This document shows, in pieces, positions 1-8,580 of a stretch of DNA of 20,498 nucleotides (the stretch's first letter is position 1; every line of letters starts with the position of its first letter). The stretch is from the NCBI GenBank assembly GCA_011763485.2, contig JAANSK020282379.1:1-20498 (forward strand), read 5' to 3'. Under the pieces are notes generated by a model. The model was not told the DNA's origin and searched no databases. It saw nothing but the letters and a program-made list of their open reading frames with translations. This stretch comes from Isoetes engelmannii. Taxonomy: Eukaryota; Streptophyta; Lycopodiopsida; Isoetales; Isoetaceae. Made by a program: the position numbers and the translations under genes.

Positions 1-520
1 GGAGGGGGGGGGCAATTAGCGTACATCCTCCAGTGCGCAAAGTCCTAGCCTTGTTCGACTTGGGGAAAGGTGCCAACTCTTTAAGTTCTCTCTATGCTAT
101 CCCTTGCCAAACTCCTCTTGCAAAAAATTCTAGTCATCATGTCCATGTCACCAATATCTTACCATGTCACCAACATCCCCAAGAAAAACCAAAGATGTAC
201 ATCTTTTCATTTTTGGCTCAAACATGCCACATAGGCTCAAATATGCCACCTTGGCTTCAACATGACACGTGGTTCAACCATGCCCTTAGGCTCAAACATG
301 ACACGTGGTTCAAACTGGACACGTGGCTCTTTAAAAGTATGAAATATGATTTCGTACTTCTAATTGCCACATCAGAAGGAGGATAGATCCAAATCCTATT
401 CCATCAGTTCCTATTGCTTCATGTTTTCAACTGCAACTTCTTGACCGTGTCCCAAGTGCAAATGACTAAAACTTGAATTCCATAGCGTAAGCACTTTAAA
501 AACCTAACAATGCACAGGGT
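1..520. repeat. Dispersed repeat, copy A (P then Q modules)
   Basis: Two modules here recur near 3 kb. Module P (about 146-240) has ATGTCACCAA followed by AAAAACCAAAG. Module Q (about 377-510) starts GGAGGATAGATCCAAA and contains TCCCAAGTGCAAATGAC. In the second copy the order is reversed, Q then P. The part between P and Q is built from short variants of ACATGCCAC and ACATGACACGTGG. A 117-codon frame crosses the region (33-386), but it runs through repeat sequence and shows no domain, so I do not call it a gene. The element family is not recognised. Confidence 0.6.
266..326. promoter_or_regulatory. Three CACGTGG G-box motifs inside a repeat
   Basis: CACGTGG occurs at 266-272, 302-308 and 320-326, each preceded by GA. 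CACGTG is the plant G-box core (bZIP, bHLH and ABRE-type sites). The first two copies share TGACACGTGGTTCAA, so they arose by duplication of a repeat unit. No gene start lies close downstream, so a regulatory role is only possible, not shown. Confidence 0.3.
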
Positions 521-605
521 TTACGTTTCGGAGGCTAGAGTTTAGATCACGAACAGAGATACTTCTTAAGACAACTTATTGCAGAGATGCGTCTTGTAAT
601 CCAAA

Positions 606-1152
606 CTAACAAGTGGGCAGAAGACTCTCCCTTGGCCAACTATCGTCAAAGGAGCTAAACTCTAGCACATTTGTAGTGAATTGGCCTAAGTGATACTTGG
701 CAATACTGTTTGGTGAGGCATTCGCGTTACTTTCTTTTGAGAATCTAATCAGGTAACTTGGTCCGTAAGGTATTTTGACGTTTCGGACGACATGGCATCG
801 CCATTCTGGAGTTGTCGTCCTGTCCAAATGATGGAGGGCACTAGTGTATTGCCTCATAGAGGGGGGTAGATGTTATGGCAGCCTTGCCTCCGTCAGATTT
901 GACCAGGATTTTCCGCCATGTCATCATGCAGGGAGAGGATCTCGATGCCAAAAGATGGATCCTCAAGAACCCTTCGCAGGCATTTTTCCCCAAAACTCTT
1001 CCCGGCGGAGCGCTGCTAGGAAGGCTGCCTCCAAAACATTTTTTGGATCCATTCCCTCTAGTGAGGTAGCCATCTCCTCTAACAGATCCCGAAGGAGCGC
1101 TGCCAGGAAAGACTACCTCGAAAATATTTTTTAGGTTTAGGACCGGATGCAC
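606..1152. other. Open frames on both strands, function unknown
   Basis: Minus-strand frames 606-857 (83 aa) and 841-1152 (103 aa) overlap, and plus-strand frames 844-1134 and 875-1069 cover the same DNA. An imperfect repeat of about 54 bp, at about 994-1047 and 1080-1134, makes the plus frame read RRSAARK twice and the minus frame read FPGSAPSG and LPSSAPPG. With open frames on both strands and an internal duplication, I cannot tell which strand, if either, ever coded. No family recognised. Confidence 0.3.
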
Positions 1153-1199
1153 ATTGACAGCTAAAAATGTTCAGGAAAGCTCGACTTATCATCATTTGA

Positions 1200-1472
1200 G
1201 TGTGCATACCTCTTTTTGGGTTGCCCGAAGGTCATACCCTTAGGCTGGTAGGGGAGAAAGGGGAATATGCCAGTAATATGCCACATAAAAGGCCCAGATT
1301 GGAGGAGATGATGGAATATGCCGTGGATCCGGATGTACCTGTTCAACGGATACTTGATTATAACAAAATTGAAGCTCTCGGAACCGTCGATGCGAGCAGC
1401 TTCAGTGAACTTGGAGTTGCAGATGCATGCGAGGAAGGAAAAGGACGAAGCATAAGCAAACTCAATCCATAA
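1200..1472 (+). CDS. Hypothetical open frame, possible exon
   Basis: Not recognised. The last 75 or so codons have a normal mixed composition with a basic patch (HKRPRLEEMM) followed by an acidic, hydrophilic stretch (DPDVPVQRILDYNKIEALG) and a stop at 1470-1472. Nothing identifies a start: no convincing promoter or leader is seen, and the first ATG codons lie near a possible acceptor context. It may be a 3' exon of a decayed gene or an element fragment. There are no membrane segments and no catalytic motif. Confidence 0.25.
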   Translation: MCIPLFGLPEGHTLRLVGEKGEYASNMPHKRPRLEEMMEYAVDPDVPVQRILDYNKIEALGTVDASSFSELGVADACEEGKGRSISKLNP

Positions 1473-2993
1473 CCGAATTTTGAATTTTTTTGAAAGCTTG
1501 GATATACAGGTAACTTTGCTTCTTGCCTAAAATAACTCTGCGGGATTTAGCTTGCTTCTGCTTTCAAAAGTTTCTCCAGATTCTAGCCTTCAGCAACGGC
1601 CCTGAAGATGCATGAGATGCCTTTGCCCCGGAGTTTCCCCAACGCTGGGTCCTTATGAGAAGAGGAGACATTGAATATATTTTTTGGGCAATATTTTGAG
1701 AAATGCATATTGCAGGTTTGTGGAATCCACAGTAACAGAACTGTGGAGAACTGTAGATGGTTATGCCACAAAGTTTGATTAGATGAATCATTTTGCAAGC
1801 CACAAAAAACAAAGAGAGGTTGCACAGGAAGGTAACATTACTATCCGAAGCAGAGTTTACATCTGGGATGATAGCAGCAGACACCTATTAGTGCTGGAGC
1901 TGCAAAATTTCCTAAGGTAAACAATGAATCCGGTCTATCTCATGTGATCCATTTGATTTTTTTCTTAGAATCCTTCCACGATTTTGAGTGAACCCATTCA
2001 TATCTTCACTGGAAGTCCGTTTTGAAGAAGATCTCTACCCATTGTCATCTTTTTTCGAGCATGCTGGGAGGTCACCGGGAGGTCAATGATTAACTTAGGA
2101 TAACTAATTGGAAACATTAGACCGCTCTGCTATTTTCTAATCTTTCAAGTTGCAGCCTTTCTGTATAGAATCAGGGTTGCGTTTTGTAATTTGTATTAGC
2201 TAAAGATCTCTTCAGAATAGAATATAAACCTCTCATGGACATGACAAAGAATTTATATAAAGTACATCTCCCTTTTTTATGACCATTGTTTGATCTCTGA
2301 ATTCATCATCCTTAGTTTTTTAGTCACGAAAATCATCCCTAGCTTTTTTAATCCCTCGGAAAAATTCAATGTGTGGTCTCATGTGCAATTTCTTCATGTA
2401 ATTGATCGAAACCGTTTGCCAGGAGAATCGGCCTGTGAAGAAGGTATTGTGCGCAGGCCTTGAAGAATTGAATCGATAGACAAGAAGAGAGTTGGGGCGG
2501 ATGGCCTTGAGCAGCATCCAGAAAACGTGATTGCAGTACAGAACTCAATTTGCTACAACAGAAGTTGAAAAGGGGAGCTGAGAAATTTTACAGGAGAGGC
2601 TTAACCGATTTGATTGTGCAACTCTCGCAGGGTACTGGTGAGATTTGTCAGCTAATATGAAGCTCCCTGATTTACTTACTCTGACTTTTTCTAGCTGCGC
2701 GAATCGCTTTTAGAGGTGATCTTCTCTCCTCTTCTGCAATTTGCTTGAAACCTTGGGTTGTCGGGCAACCCTTTGATGCTTTTAGCATCTTGTTGTTTTA
2801 GGGAAGTGCACTCTCCATTATCCTAGATCCAAATTGAGCCAAATATTTTCCCACGTCTCATAACAACCTTTCTTGGATTGCTCCTTCAAAAGTCATTCGA
2901 AAAAGGTTAGTAGAACTCAAGATATTCAGATTTGAGTGCAAGTGTCTCATCTTGATTCAGGGATCTTAAAGTAAATGAAACTTTTTGGCACAT
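1473..2993. other. Non-coding stretch, no gene seen
   Basis: About 1.5 kb of AT-rich DNA. The only frames are short minus-strand ones (1564-1884 and 2320-2548) with no domain, heptad or transmembrane pattern. I see no tRNA boxes, no long inverted repeat and no array. Confidence 0.5.
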
Positions 2994-3240
2994 AGGGAGG
3001 AGATTAGATCCAAACCCCATTCCGTAAGTTTCTATTGCTTTGCATTTTTAACTACAACTGCTCAGCCACATCCCAAGTGCAGATGACCAAAACTCGATCT
3101 CCATAACATAAACCCTTCAATACCCTAGCCATGTCACCAATAATTTGCCACATCACCCATGAAAAACCAAAGTTGCATATTTTTTTATATTTTTGGCCCA
3201 GTCAGAAGCTGACCTTGCTTATTTCACACATGTCACCACT
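2994..3240. repeat. Dispersed repeat, copy B (Q then P modules)
   Basis: Module Q (about 2994-3130) starts GGAGGAGATTAGATCCAAA and contains ATCCCAAGTGCAGATGACC. Module P (about 3131-3240) has ATGTCACCAATAATTTGCC and AAAAACCAAAG. Both match copy A in the same orientation at roughly 75-80% by eye, but the order is permuted. This would fit a longer tandem unit cut at different points, or rearrangement. Confidence 0.6.
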
Positions 3241-3540
3241 GGAGTGCCACATCATCATGTGCATGGCAACTTTTGCAAATTTCAAAGTTCTCGGCTCATT
3301 TCATGGAGATTGCAAAAAATACCCTTGGCCACATCATCATGGCACTTGCCATATCATTCAACATATTTTGCCATCTCATTGGTACACCTCATATTGTTAC
3401 CCATTATTTCTCATATTGGTTCTATTTTTGCCTTGAAAAAGTTGGGAAACTTTAGAACTGCCAAGGTGGGGCTCCAAATTCTAGAAATACCAATGTGGCA
3501 CCTAGAAGGACTAATGGGGTAGATAACGACATGGAGAGGG
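3241..3540. repeat. Degenerate GCCACATCATCATG-rich tract
   Basis: Continuation of the module P style: short variants such as GCCACATCATCATG and GGCACTTGCCATATC recur. Three overlapping plus-strand frames (3131-3522) read through it with no protein-like signature and are judged fortuitous. Confidence 0.4.
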
Positions 3541-4080
3541 CGTTAGGGAATAACATTCAAGAGCATTATGGCAATGCCAAAATGGCGAGGGCGTGGACGG
3601 GGAGCACGCCCGAGCCATTATGGCCATGGTCATAACACCCGATAATATTATTCCCATTAATGCCCGAGGGGCAGGACATTATTGTCCTTAACGCCATCCT
3701 TCGAGGGTTTTATGAGTGTTATCACTAGGGTGTTAGGGACACCTCACATGCGAAACTAACATCATTCACATAAACCATTGTTTAGACGGACGGAAAGCCA
3801 TCAGAGCTACTCATTGTCGAACTCCGAGGCACACGTTTCCGAGGCACTTGCCGCCCACATGTGAGGCATCCCTTATGGGCCTTCACCATAATGCACTAGG
3901 GCGTTAAAGGCTATTTTAGATTTAAAATCCAAGGAGGAGGGTTTTAAGGAGCTTAAACAACCAAGAAGATGGCGAAAAATAATGGAATGTAAAGTATATT
4001 TTATTAAAATTACGCCATTTTTACTCGAATTTTAAATAGAGTAACTTCGCTTGGATTGCGAGGAGTGGCCCGCCACATTT
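3541..4080. other. Non-coding stretch with short inverted motifs
   Basis: No open frame of note. CACTAGGGTGTTAGGG (about 3724) and CACTAGGGCGTTAAAG (about 3895) are near-direct repeats. CCTCACATG (about 3743) and CATGTGAGG (about 3857) form an inverted pair. The pattern suggests a degraded mobile or satellite unit, unidentified. Confidence 0.35.
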
Positions 4081-4195
4081 TTCCATCAGTTCCGTCCTTC
4101 AGTGCGGCTGCCATATAGAATCGCCGCTTCATTTGCAGTGTGGCCTCCGTCGTGAATCTGCTGAGCAACCTGCCGGCGAGCACTAAAGCGCTTCT

Positions 4196-4456
4196 CTAAG
4201 GCCAACTGGTGAGCAGCATCACAAATATTCTGCTGCTTTCAGAAATGTGGGCATGCTCTTCCTTATCAGAACGGTGGACGTTCTGTCTCGCATCCTTATC
4301 CAGGGATGCACTGCCTTTTGCATTGATTCTTTGCTTCTCTTGGTTAAGCCCTCCAAAGGCGCTGCCAAATTCTGTCCGCGACTCTGTTTCCTTTCGAATT
4401 TTTGCACATGAACCAAGAATACGAGGAGCTGGAGCAAGATACCAAGAATGTTGCAC
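4196..4456 (-). CDS. Hypothetical open frame beside the 42-bp repeat
   Basis: Minus-strand frame of 86 codons, charged and hydrophilic in its middle (KIRKETESRTEFGSAFGGLN). Another minus-strand frame (4219-4602) overlaps it out of phase, so at most one is real. Its N-terminus lies inside the tandem 42-bp repeat. Not recognised; probably a remnant. Confidence 0.2.
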   Translation of the reverse strand: MQHSWYLAPAPRILGSCAKIRKETESRTEFGSAFGGLNQEKQRINAKGSASLDKDARQNVHRSDKEEHAHISESSRIFVMLLTSWP

Positions 4457-4497
4457 AAGAATACAAAGAGCTGGAGTAAGATACCAAAAATGCCAAA
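4414..4497 (+). repeat. Tandem 42-bp repeat encoding two heptads
   Basis: Units 4414-4455 and 4456-4497. On the plus strand unit 1 reads QEYEELEQDTKNVA and unit 2 reads QEYKELE, a stop, then DTKNA. With the ATG at 4408 this makes a 23-codon frame (4408-4479) of heptad character. The stop falls inside unit 2, so a longer coiled coil, if there was one, is broken. Confidence 0.5.
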
Positions 4498-4680
4498 GAT
4501 GATCTTCAAGCTAACAGCCATGGCGACGGAAAAGATGGGGCTTTCTGTGCCAAGCTCTGCTTCTTTTGTAGTGATGTGGCCTCCATAGCCCTGCTTTACC
4601 ATAGCTATGTTTATATACCATATAAAAGCTTTGCTTCTTTTGTAGTATGGTCGCCTCCATCACTCTACTTTACTATAGCT

Positions 4681-4850
4681 TTAGAAGCTCGGCTTGCCAT
4701 AGTGTTAGAAGCTCTGCCAGAACATGGCTTGAAAGGTTTCATACGAACAGGCTTAAACAGGGTGCCAGAATAGGGCAGATCAAACATGGTTTGAAAGGGG
4801 TTGATCCGATCAGAACAGGGTTTGGCATAACAATACACCAAAGCCAAGAA
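4681..4850. repeat. Short degenerate duplications
   Basis: TTAGAAGCTC occurs at about 4680 and 4705, and ACATGGCTTGAAAGG / ACATGGTTTGAAAGG at about 4724 and 4785. Small frames on both strands cross the region without recognisable content. Confidence 0.35.
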
Positions 4851-4964
4851 TGCATAACCAAGAGCTCTTCTTGCACCAAGCTCTTTCGTCCACCGCCGAA
4901 GGAAGAGAGCGAAAAAAAAAATATGGTAATTTTAATAAAAATACTTTACATTTTAAAAATTATG

Positions 4965-5029
4965 TTTTAAAAATTTTACGAGCTGTAAAGGGCTTGGCGC
5001 GCCAAGTCTGCCCCGTAAAAATTTTAAAA
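4965..5029. repeat. Nested inverted repeat around CTTGGCGCGCCAAG
   Basis: A perfect 14-bp palindrome CTTGGCGCGCCAAG (4993-5006) sits inside outer arms TTTTAAAAATTTTACG (4965-4980) and CGTAAAAATTTTAAAA (5014-5029), which pair at 15 of 16 positions. A GC-rich core in AT-rich flanks would fold as a cruciform or hairpin. It could be an element terminus or a structured site; no transposase lies nearby. Confidence 0.55.
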
Positions 5030-5228
5030 GGTATTTTATATAATACATAGATATCATATGTTACAAATTATATGTAGTGAAATCCAAGTCTAGATGGACG
5101 GTCCAGATTTTGGAAGAGATAGACGGCTGAGATTATGATCCTAATGTCATCCTATTGGGGACGGTCGAGATCTCAGCCACGATGAATGACCAAGATTGTG
5201 ATCTACGTAGTACCATCCTATTGGCCGA

Positions 5229-5326
5229 ATTGAACGACCCATTTACCTCCTTTCCTCTTTCCCTTTGGTGCGGCCAGATTGAACGACCAATTTCCCTCCT
5301 TTCCTCCTTCCCTTTGGCGCGACTGG
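5229..5326. repeat. Tandem 49-bp duplication
   Basis: Units 5229-5277 and 5278-5326 start ATTGAACGACC and contain CCTCCTTTCCTC followed by CCCTTTGG. Identity is high, with about eight differences. It lies a few hundred bases upstream of the RPL11 fragment and could belong to its old promoter region, but this is not shown. Confidence 0.65.
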
Positions 5327-5554
5327 TCGGAGATGTTCCCAGCTATGGTGTGCCATAGTCCAGCTATAGAGGCGTCATTATAGAGGCCCTGTGGCTGGCT
5401 ATGGAGCCTTGCAGGCTATCAGTTGTGCCCTTGTTTCGGCACCTCCCCAAACTCTCCATTGGCAGATGCTTCAATCCGCTTCCCTTTCGATTCCATTCGC
5501 CTTACAAAAACTGAACAGAAAACCTAACCATAGGTCTCCTGGTGAACGCCGGAG

Positions 5555-5699
5555 TTGGTGAGTTCGTGATTTGGTTACCTGTTCTTAGGCCTAGGATGCT
5601 AATGTGTATTTTTCCTTTCTTCAGGCATCCGAAAAGAAGTCCCAGAATTGCATGCGCAAGATTAAAGTACAAAAGCTGGTTTTGAACATATCTGTTGGC
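5555..5699 (+). pseudogene. RPL11: 60S ribosomal protein L11 (uL5) gene fragment
   Basis: Codons 5625-5699 read ASEKK, then MRKIKVQKLVLNISVG, matching the N-terminus of eukaryotic cytosolic RPL11 (uL5), a large-subunit protein of the central protuberance that contacts 5S rRNA. A 67-nt intron (5558-5624) precedes it, with donor GTGAGT and acceptor TTTCTTCAG. In the source gene the intron would directly follow the initiator codon; here that codon (5555-5557) is TTG, not ATG. The family continues ESGDRLTRA after ISVG and has about 180 residues; here homology stops after 25 codons and unrelated sequence follows. The intron shows the fragment is DNA-derived, not a processed copy. Capture by a mobile element or a rearrangement is inferred. 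Confidence 0.8.
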
Positions 5700-5855
5700 C
5701 TGATTCAATATTTTGGAAAGCCAAACGCAAAAAAATGCGTTAAGTTTCGGTTGGATGGTAATCATCCGGGACAGAAGGATAGACACTTAGATCTGAAGAG
5801 CTTAACTCTGAGGCATAATATTCATGCCTTGGAAAAACAAGATTTGGCTGCATAA
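5700..5855 (+). other. Unrelated 51-codon tail fused to RPL11 fragment
   Basis: The RPL11 frame continues without a stop for 51 codons to TAA at 5853-5855 (LIQYFGKPNAKK through EKQDLAA). It does not match the expected RPL11 continuation. It may be retained intron sequence of the same gene, or DNA joined at a capture breakpoint. No family recognised. Confidence 0.4.
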
Positions 5856-5973
5856 ATTCTATGCTAGATATCTAGCAAGGTACTTTTCCGGTTTTGGGAG
5901 CCATATTTCGAACACCGAAAAGCCCATGCTATTATTGCCTTTTTAATCTATTGCCATATCTTTAAATGGAGAG

Positions 5974-6226
5974 CTAGAGTTGTTTGAGCAAAGTTTCATT
6001 TCTATCCAGAGATCCAGAAAAAGGCTCAAAGGACTTGAAGAGATCAGATAGTTTGTTTTGACTTGAAGAGTATTTCTTCACCATCAAGGAGAAGACCTGG
6101 TGGGTTTTGCAAATGATGTCTATAGCAGACCTCCATTGCGAAATGTCTGGAGGACCTTGTAGAAGCTTGGTAGACTTGCAGATGCTCACAACGTTTTGTA
6201 GAAGCCTAGTTGCAAAAGCTCACAAC
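5974..6226 (-). other. Possible minus-strand exon remnant plus duplication
   Basis: A 71-codon minus-strand frame (5974-6189) has protein-like composition (ISQWRSAIDIICKTHQVFSL). Its upstream end overlaps a tandem duplication of about 39 bp: TTGTAGAAGC at 6157 and 6196, each followed by GCTCACAAC. No splice site or family can be assigned. Confidence 0.25.
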
Positions 6227-6540
6227 TTTCCAATAACATTCAGGTTCTTATGATATATGGATCTTGAATGCTGAGGTTCTTGATGTCTATGTTCATTTAT
6301 CAATTAGTAACTAGTGTGCACATGGCTGCAAGAAATGATACAACCTACCTAAACTTTGCAAGAAGACAAAACGTTCTCTTATCTATGATTTGTTGAAGTG
6401 AAAATTTTGCTTGCACAGTTTACATGCAAATGCAAAATGTATTTTGGTAAGTCTTAGTAGAGCATTTTTCAACATTGAAAGTTGCAAATGATTTTGTTCT
6501 TAAAAGAGTTGGAAAGCAAGAATGTGAAAAGAAGCTGCAT
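6227..6540. other. Non-coding stretch, nothing seen
   Basis: AT-rich, with no protein-like frame and no notable repeat. Confidence 0.4.
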
Positions 6541-6720
6541 TTAACCAAATGCAAACATAAGTTGCCTAAAAAAACAATTACGTAAGGGCTAAAAACAACC
6601 TTAATAAGATTAAACATTTTTTCCAAATGCTTTCATCAAATAATGTAAGCATGAGTTGCCTAGAAAAATAACAATTACATAAAGGCTAAGAGCAATCTTA
6701 ATAAGATTAAAACAATGTAT
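6541..6720. repeat. Tandem duplication of about 94 bp
   Basis: GTTGCCTAAAAAAACAATTA (6561) and GTTGCCTAGAAAAATAACAA (6655) start matching blocks that both run on to CTTAATAAGATTAAA. CCAAATGC precedes each block. The short minus-strand frames across it are fortuitous. Confidence 0.6.
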
Positions 6721-6739
6721 AAAAGTTACATTGTTTGAA

Positions 6740-7340
6740 AAATCACACGTAGATTTTATGTAAAACAATACTCGAAACCACATGTAGATTTTATATAGTG
6801 GTTCTATATAAAACCACATGTAGATTTCATGAGTCGAAAAAATCGATGTTTTTGAGAAACCACATCTTTTTTCTTAAAACCACATAATATTTTTTGAGGA
6901 AACCAACACTTGGAAACAATATATTGAAAAGAAAAATTTAGAAAACTACGCGTAGTTTCTAGCAAACTCGAACAAAATTCTATCCGTGAGTTTTTAGTGT
7001 TTTTTTTTTTTTTTTTTTTTTTAAAGACAACACTAAAAACAATATGTGGAACTTTTAAGTTTTATTAAGAACCACATGTCTACTCTTTAAAAAAGCAACA
7101 CTTGAAAACTACAGCTACTTTTAAAAACAATATGTAAAAATAATTTTAACTCCTACACGTAGATAATTTTGAAGGAAATTCTACATGTAGACTTTCGCCA
7201 AAAAAAAAACTACATGTAGAAAGATTCTACTAAAAACCACACATCGTTTCTAGCAGATCCGGACAAAAATCACCACATGGTTTTTTTTATATTGTTTTCT
7301 GGCAAAAAAGACACTGAAAAACAACATGTGGACTCCGTAT
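6740..7340. repeat. Diverged satellite-like array on CTACATGTAG
   Basis: Variants of AAACCACATGTAGATTT, TACACGTAGAT and TCTACATGTAGA recur at irregular 30-50 bp spacing in both orientations; the core CTACATGTAG is a palindrome. Related blocks such as CGTAGTTTCTAGCAAACTCG and CATCGTTTCTAGCAGATCCG also recur. This looks like an old tandem array or nested foldback DNA. No coding potential. Confidence 0.5.
6990..7040. repeat. Perfect 12-bp inverted repeat around poly(T)
   Basis: GTTTTTAGTGTT (6990-7001) and AACACTAAAAAC (7029-7040) are exact reverse complements. The loop is a run of about 20 T followed by AAAGAC. It could form a hairpin, or be the end of an A-tailed insertion on the minus strand; no source element was recognised. 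Confidence 0.55.
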
Positions 7341-7349
7341 TGGGGTTGT

Positions 7350-7494
7350 TGTGGCAAATAGGCACGACACGATCCTGACCACGTACACGATATTCAGCAA
7401 GGCCAGGGACACGATCATGGGCACGACCTTTAGCACAATTTTGAGCACGCCCACGACCACGACTGGCAGTTAGGAGTCTCTTTCGCTTCAACAA
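7350..7494 (-). other. CACGA-repeat tract with RGR-rich frame
   Basis: CACGAC or CACGAT occurs about eight times in 110 bases. On the minus strand a 74-codon frame (7270-7494) reads SRGRGRAQNCAKGRAHDR through this tract. The composition comes from the DNA repeat, and I do not consider it a confirmed gene. Confidence 0.3.
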
Positions 7495-7595
7495 ATTCAG
7501 TTATCTGCAGATCGAGACCTCTGACCAGATCCAAGAAACTTCAGCTAGTTGCGGAGTGGGGCACTCATGTCACTATCGGGTCACGACCCATAGAT

Positions 7596-7605
7596 CTATA
7601 AAAAG
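7596..7605 (+). promoter_or_regulatory. TATA-box-like CTATAAAAAG
   Basis: A good TATA match in moderately GC-richer flanks; transcription would start near 7630. No downstream coding frame is found for over 1 kb. It may be an orphan host promoter or the promoter part of an old retroelement terminal repeat; a second matching copy was not seen in the window. Confidence 0.3.
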
Positions 7606-8130
7606 ACCTCACTTTCGATTGCATAACTGTCCAAGATTGATCGCCCTTAGTTGCCGACAGTCTTGTTCCTTAGTGCGCCTCTGAATTTTTTATTATCTCT
7701 TTGTTTTTTCATGAGTATTACCTTCCAGATCAATGTATTTTTCCAAATTATGAATGAATTTTAGGGATTACCTGCCTAAGATTGTCTAAGTATTTCAATA
7801 ACTGAGTGATTTCTGCAAAGTTCTTGAGTCTGCAAGTTTATTATGCATGCAAAGTTTCATCAGATGTTCAAATTTGTTTGATTTATCTCTTTTGTTGCAA
7901 AGTTTTCCTGAAAGCCTTTCAAAATCTCGCGTGACATTGAGCAGGATGATCCCTTAAGCACAAAAGATCACTGAATCCAGTGAATCTGCTCAGGCCCAAT
8001 CAACCCAAACCCCGGCCACTTAACATTGCATAATATTTATAAAGCAATAAGAATGTTCTGTGCATACATGCAGAATATATGAAGAATTCCATAACAATAA
8101 GACAACTACTGTATTTATCTATTTCTCAGT
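7606..8130. other. Non-coding stretch, no gene seen
   Basis: AT-rich DNA with no frame over 60 codons. A CAACCCAAACCCCGGCC patch near 8010 is the only GC-rich feature. No RNA gene recognised. Confidence 0.4.
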
Positions 8131-8132
8131 GG

Positions 8133-8275
8133 AAGCAGAAAAATGTTTGAGTAACCCCATGAAGTTTTCTCCAATAAACCTTACAATAACCCTGTGTTTG
8201 AGAAAATGGCCAGATAGGTAAATTGCAGAAGAATGTTCGAGTAAACCACCAAAAAACTTCACAAAAATCCTACGA
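8133..8275. repeat. Tandem duplication, 90-bp spacing
   Basis: GCAGAAAAATGTTTGAGTAA (8135) and GCAGAAGAATGTTCGAGTAA (8225) start matching blocks that continue into an AACTTC- or AAGTTT-containing stretch. Confidence 0.5.
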
Positions 8276-8464
8276 AATTAGGAACAAGTTGTTAGCACAA
8301 CCGGAATAGTGCAAGAACAAACAAAACCAACAAGAATGGTGACCTCCATTACCTTGAAACTCCAAAATATAATGGAGCGATGCCAAATCGTCCTGCAAAG
8401 AATGATAAGAAGCTTGCTGAGAACAAAAGTCGCCAAGAAGCTTGTTGCAGACACAAACTGTCAT
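8270..8464 (-). other. Possible minus-strand exon
   Basis: Minus-strand frame of 64 codons. Just upstream of its ATG (8462-8464) is a good acceptor, TTTTTGTAG|GGTTTGC, and inside the frame is a donor-like CAAG|GTAATG (near 8353). The piece between reads SQQASYHSLQDDLASLHYIL, which looks like coding sequence. Upstream on the same strand is a CT-rich leader-like tract (8640-8700) ending at ATGCCGTCCGCTAGCGAG (8623 leftwards), but that frame stops after eight codons. Not recognised. Confidence 0.25.
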
Positions 8465-8539
8465 GCAAACCCTACAAAAACCACAAAAATCAAGTTAGCA
8501 AGCAAGCAAACTACGAAATAGAAAGAAAAAAGCACACAA

Positions 8540-8580
8540 AACTAAAGCCATCATGTCCTTAAAGCCAGCATGTCCTAGTA
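8540..8580. repeat. Short tandem repeat, 17 bp
   Basis: TAAAGCCATCATGTCCT and TAAAGCCAGCATGTCCT lie back to back, with one difference. Confidence 0.6.

Larger units (their letters stand above)
4108..4680 (-). repeat. Three copies of a 55-60 bp module
   Basis: Related blocks lie at about 4108-4151, 4550-4607 and 4619-4680. The two nearer copies share GCTTCTTTTGTAGT and GCCTCCAT, followed by ACTTTACTATAGCT or GCTTTACCATAGCT. On the minus strand the blocks read roughly GGHTTKEAKLLYG, GGHITTKEAELG and GGHTANEAAILYG, so the repeat unit may once have encoded a short peptide. The third block sits in a minus-strand open stretch ending near 4102. Frames between the blocks are not continuous. It could be a decayed repeat protein or a chance reading of a minisatellite. 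Confidence 0.4.

Noticed and set aside
3131-3522. Overlapping plus-strand frames of 60-109 codons
   Set aside because: All three frames run open through a degenerate repeat tract; there is no domain and no consistent frame.
7270-7494. RGR-rich minus-strand frame as an RNA-binding protein
   Set aside because: The Arg/Gly pattern comes from CACGA DNA repeats; there is no RRM or zinc knuckle and no support for a start.
7560-7960. TATA-bearing segment as a solo terminal repeat
   Set aside because: Composition is suggestive, but the ends and a target-site duplication could not be set; kept only as a TATA-like site.
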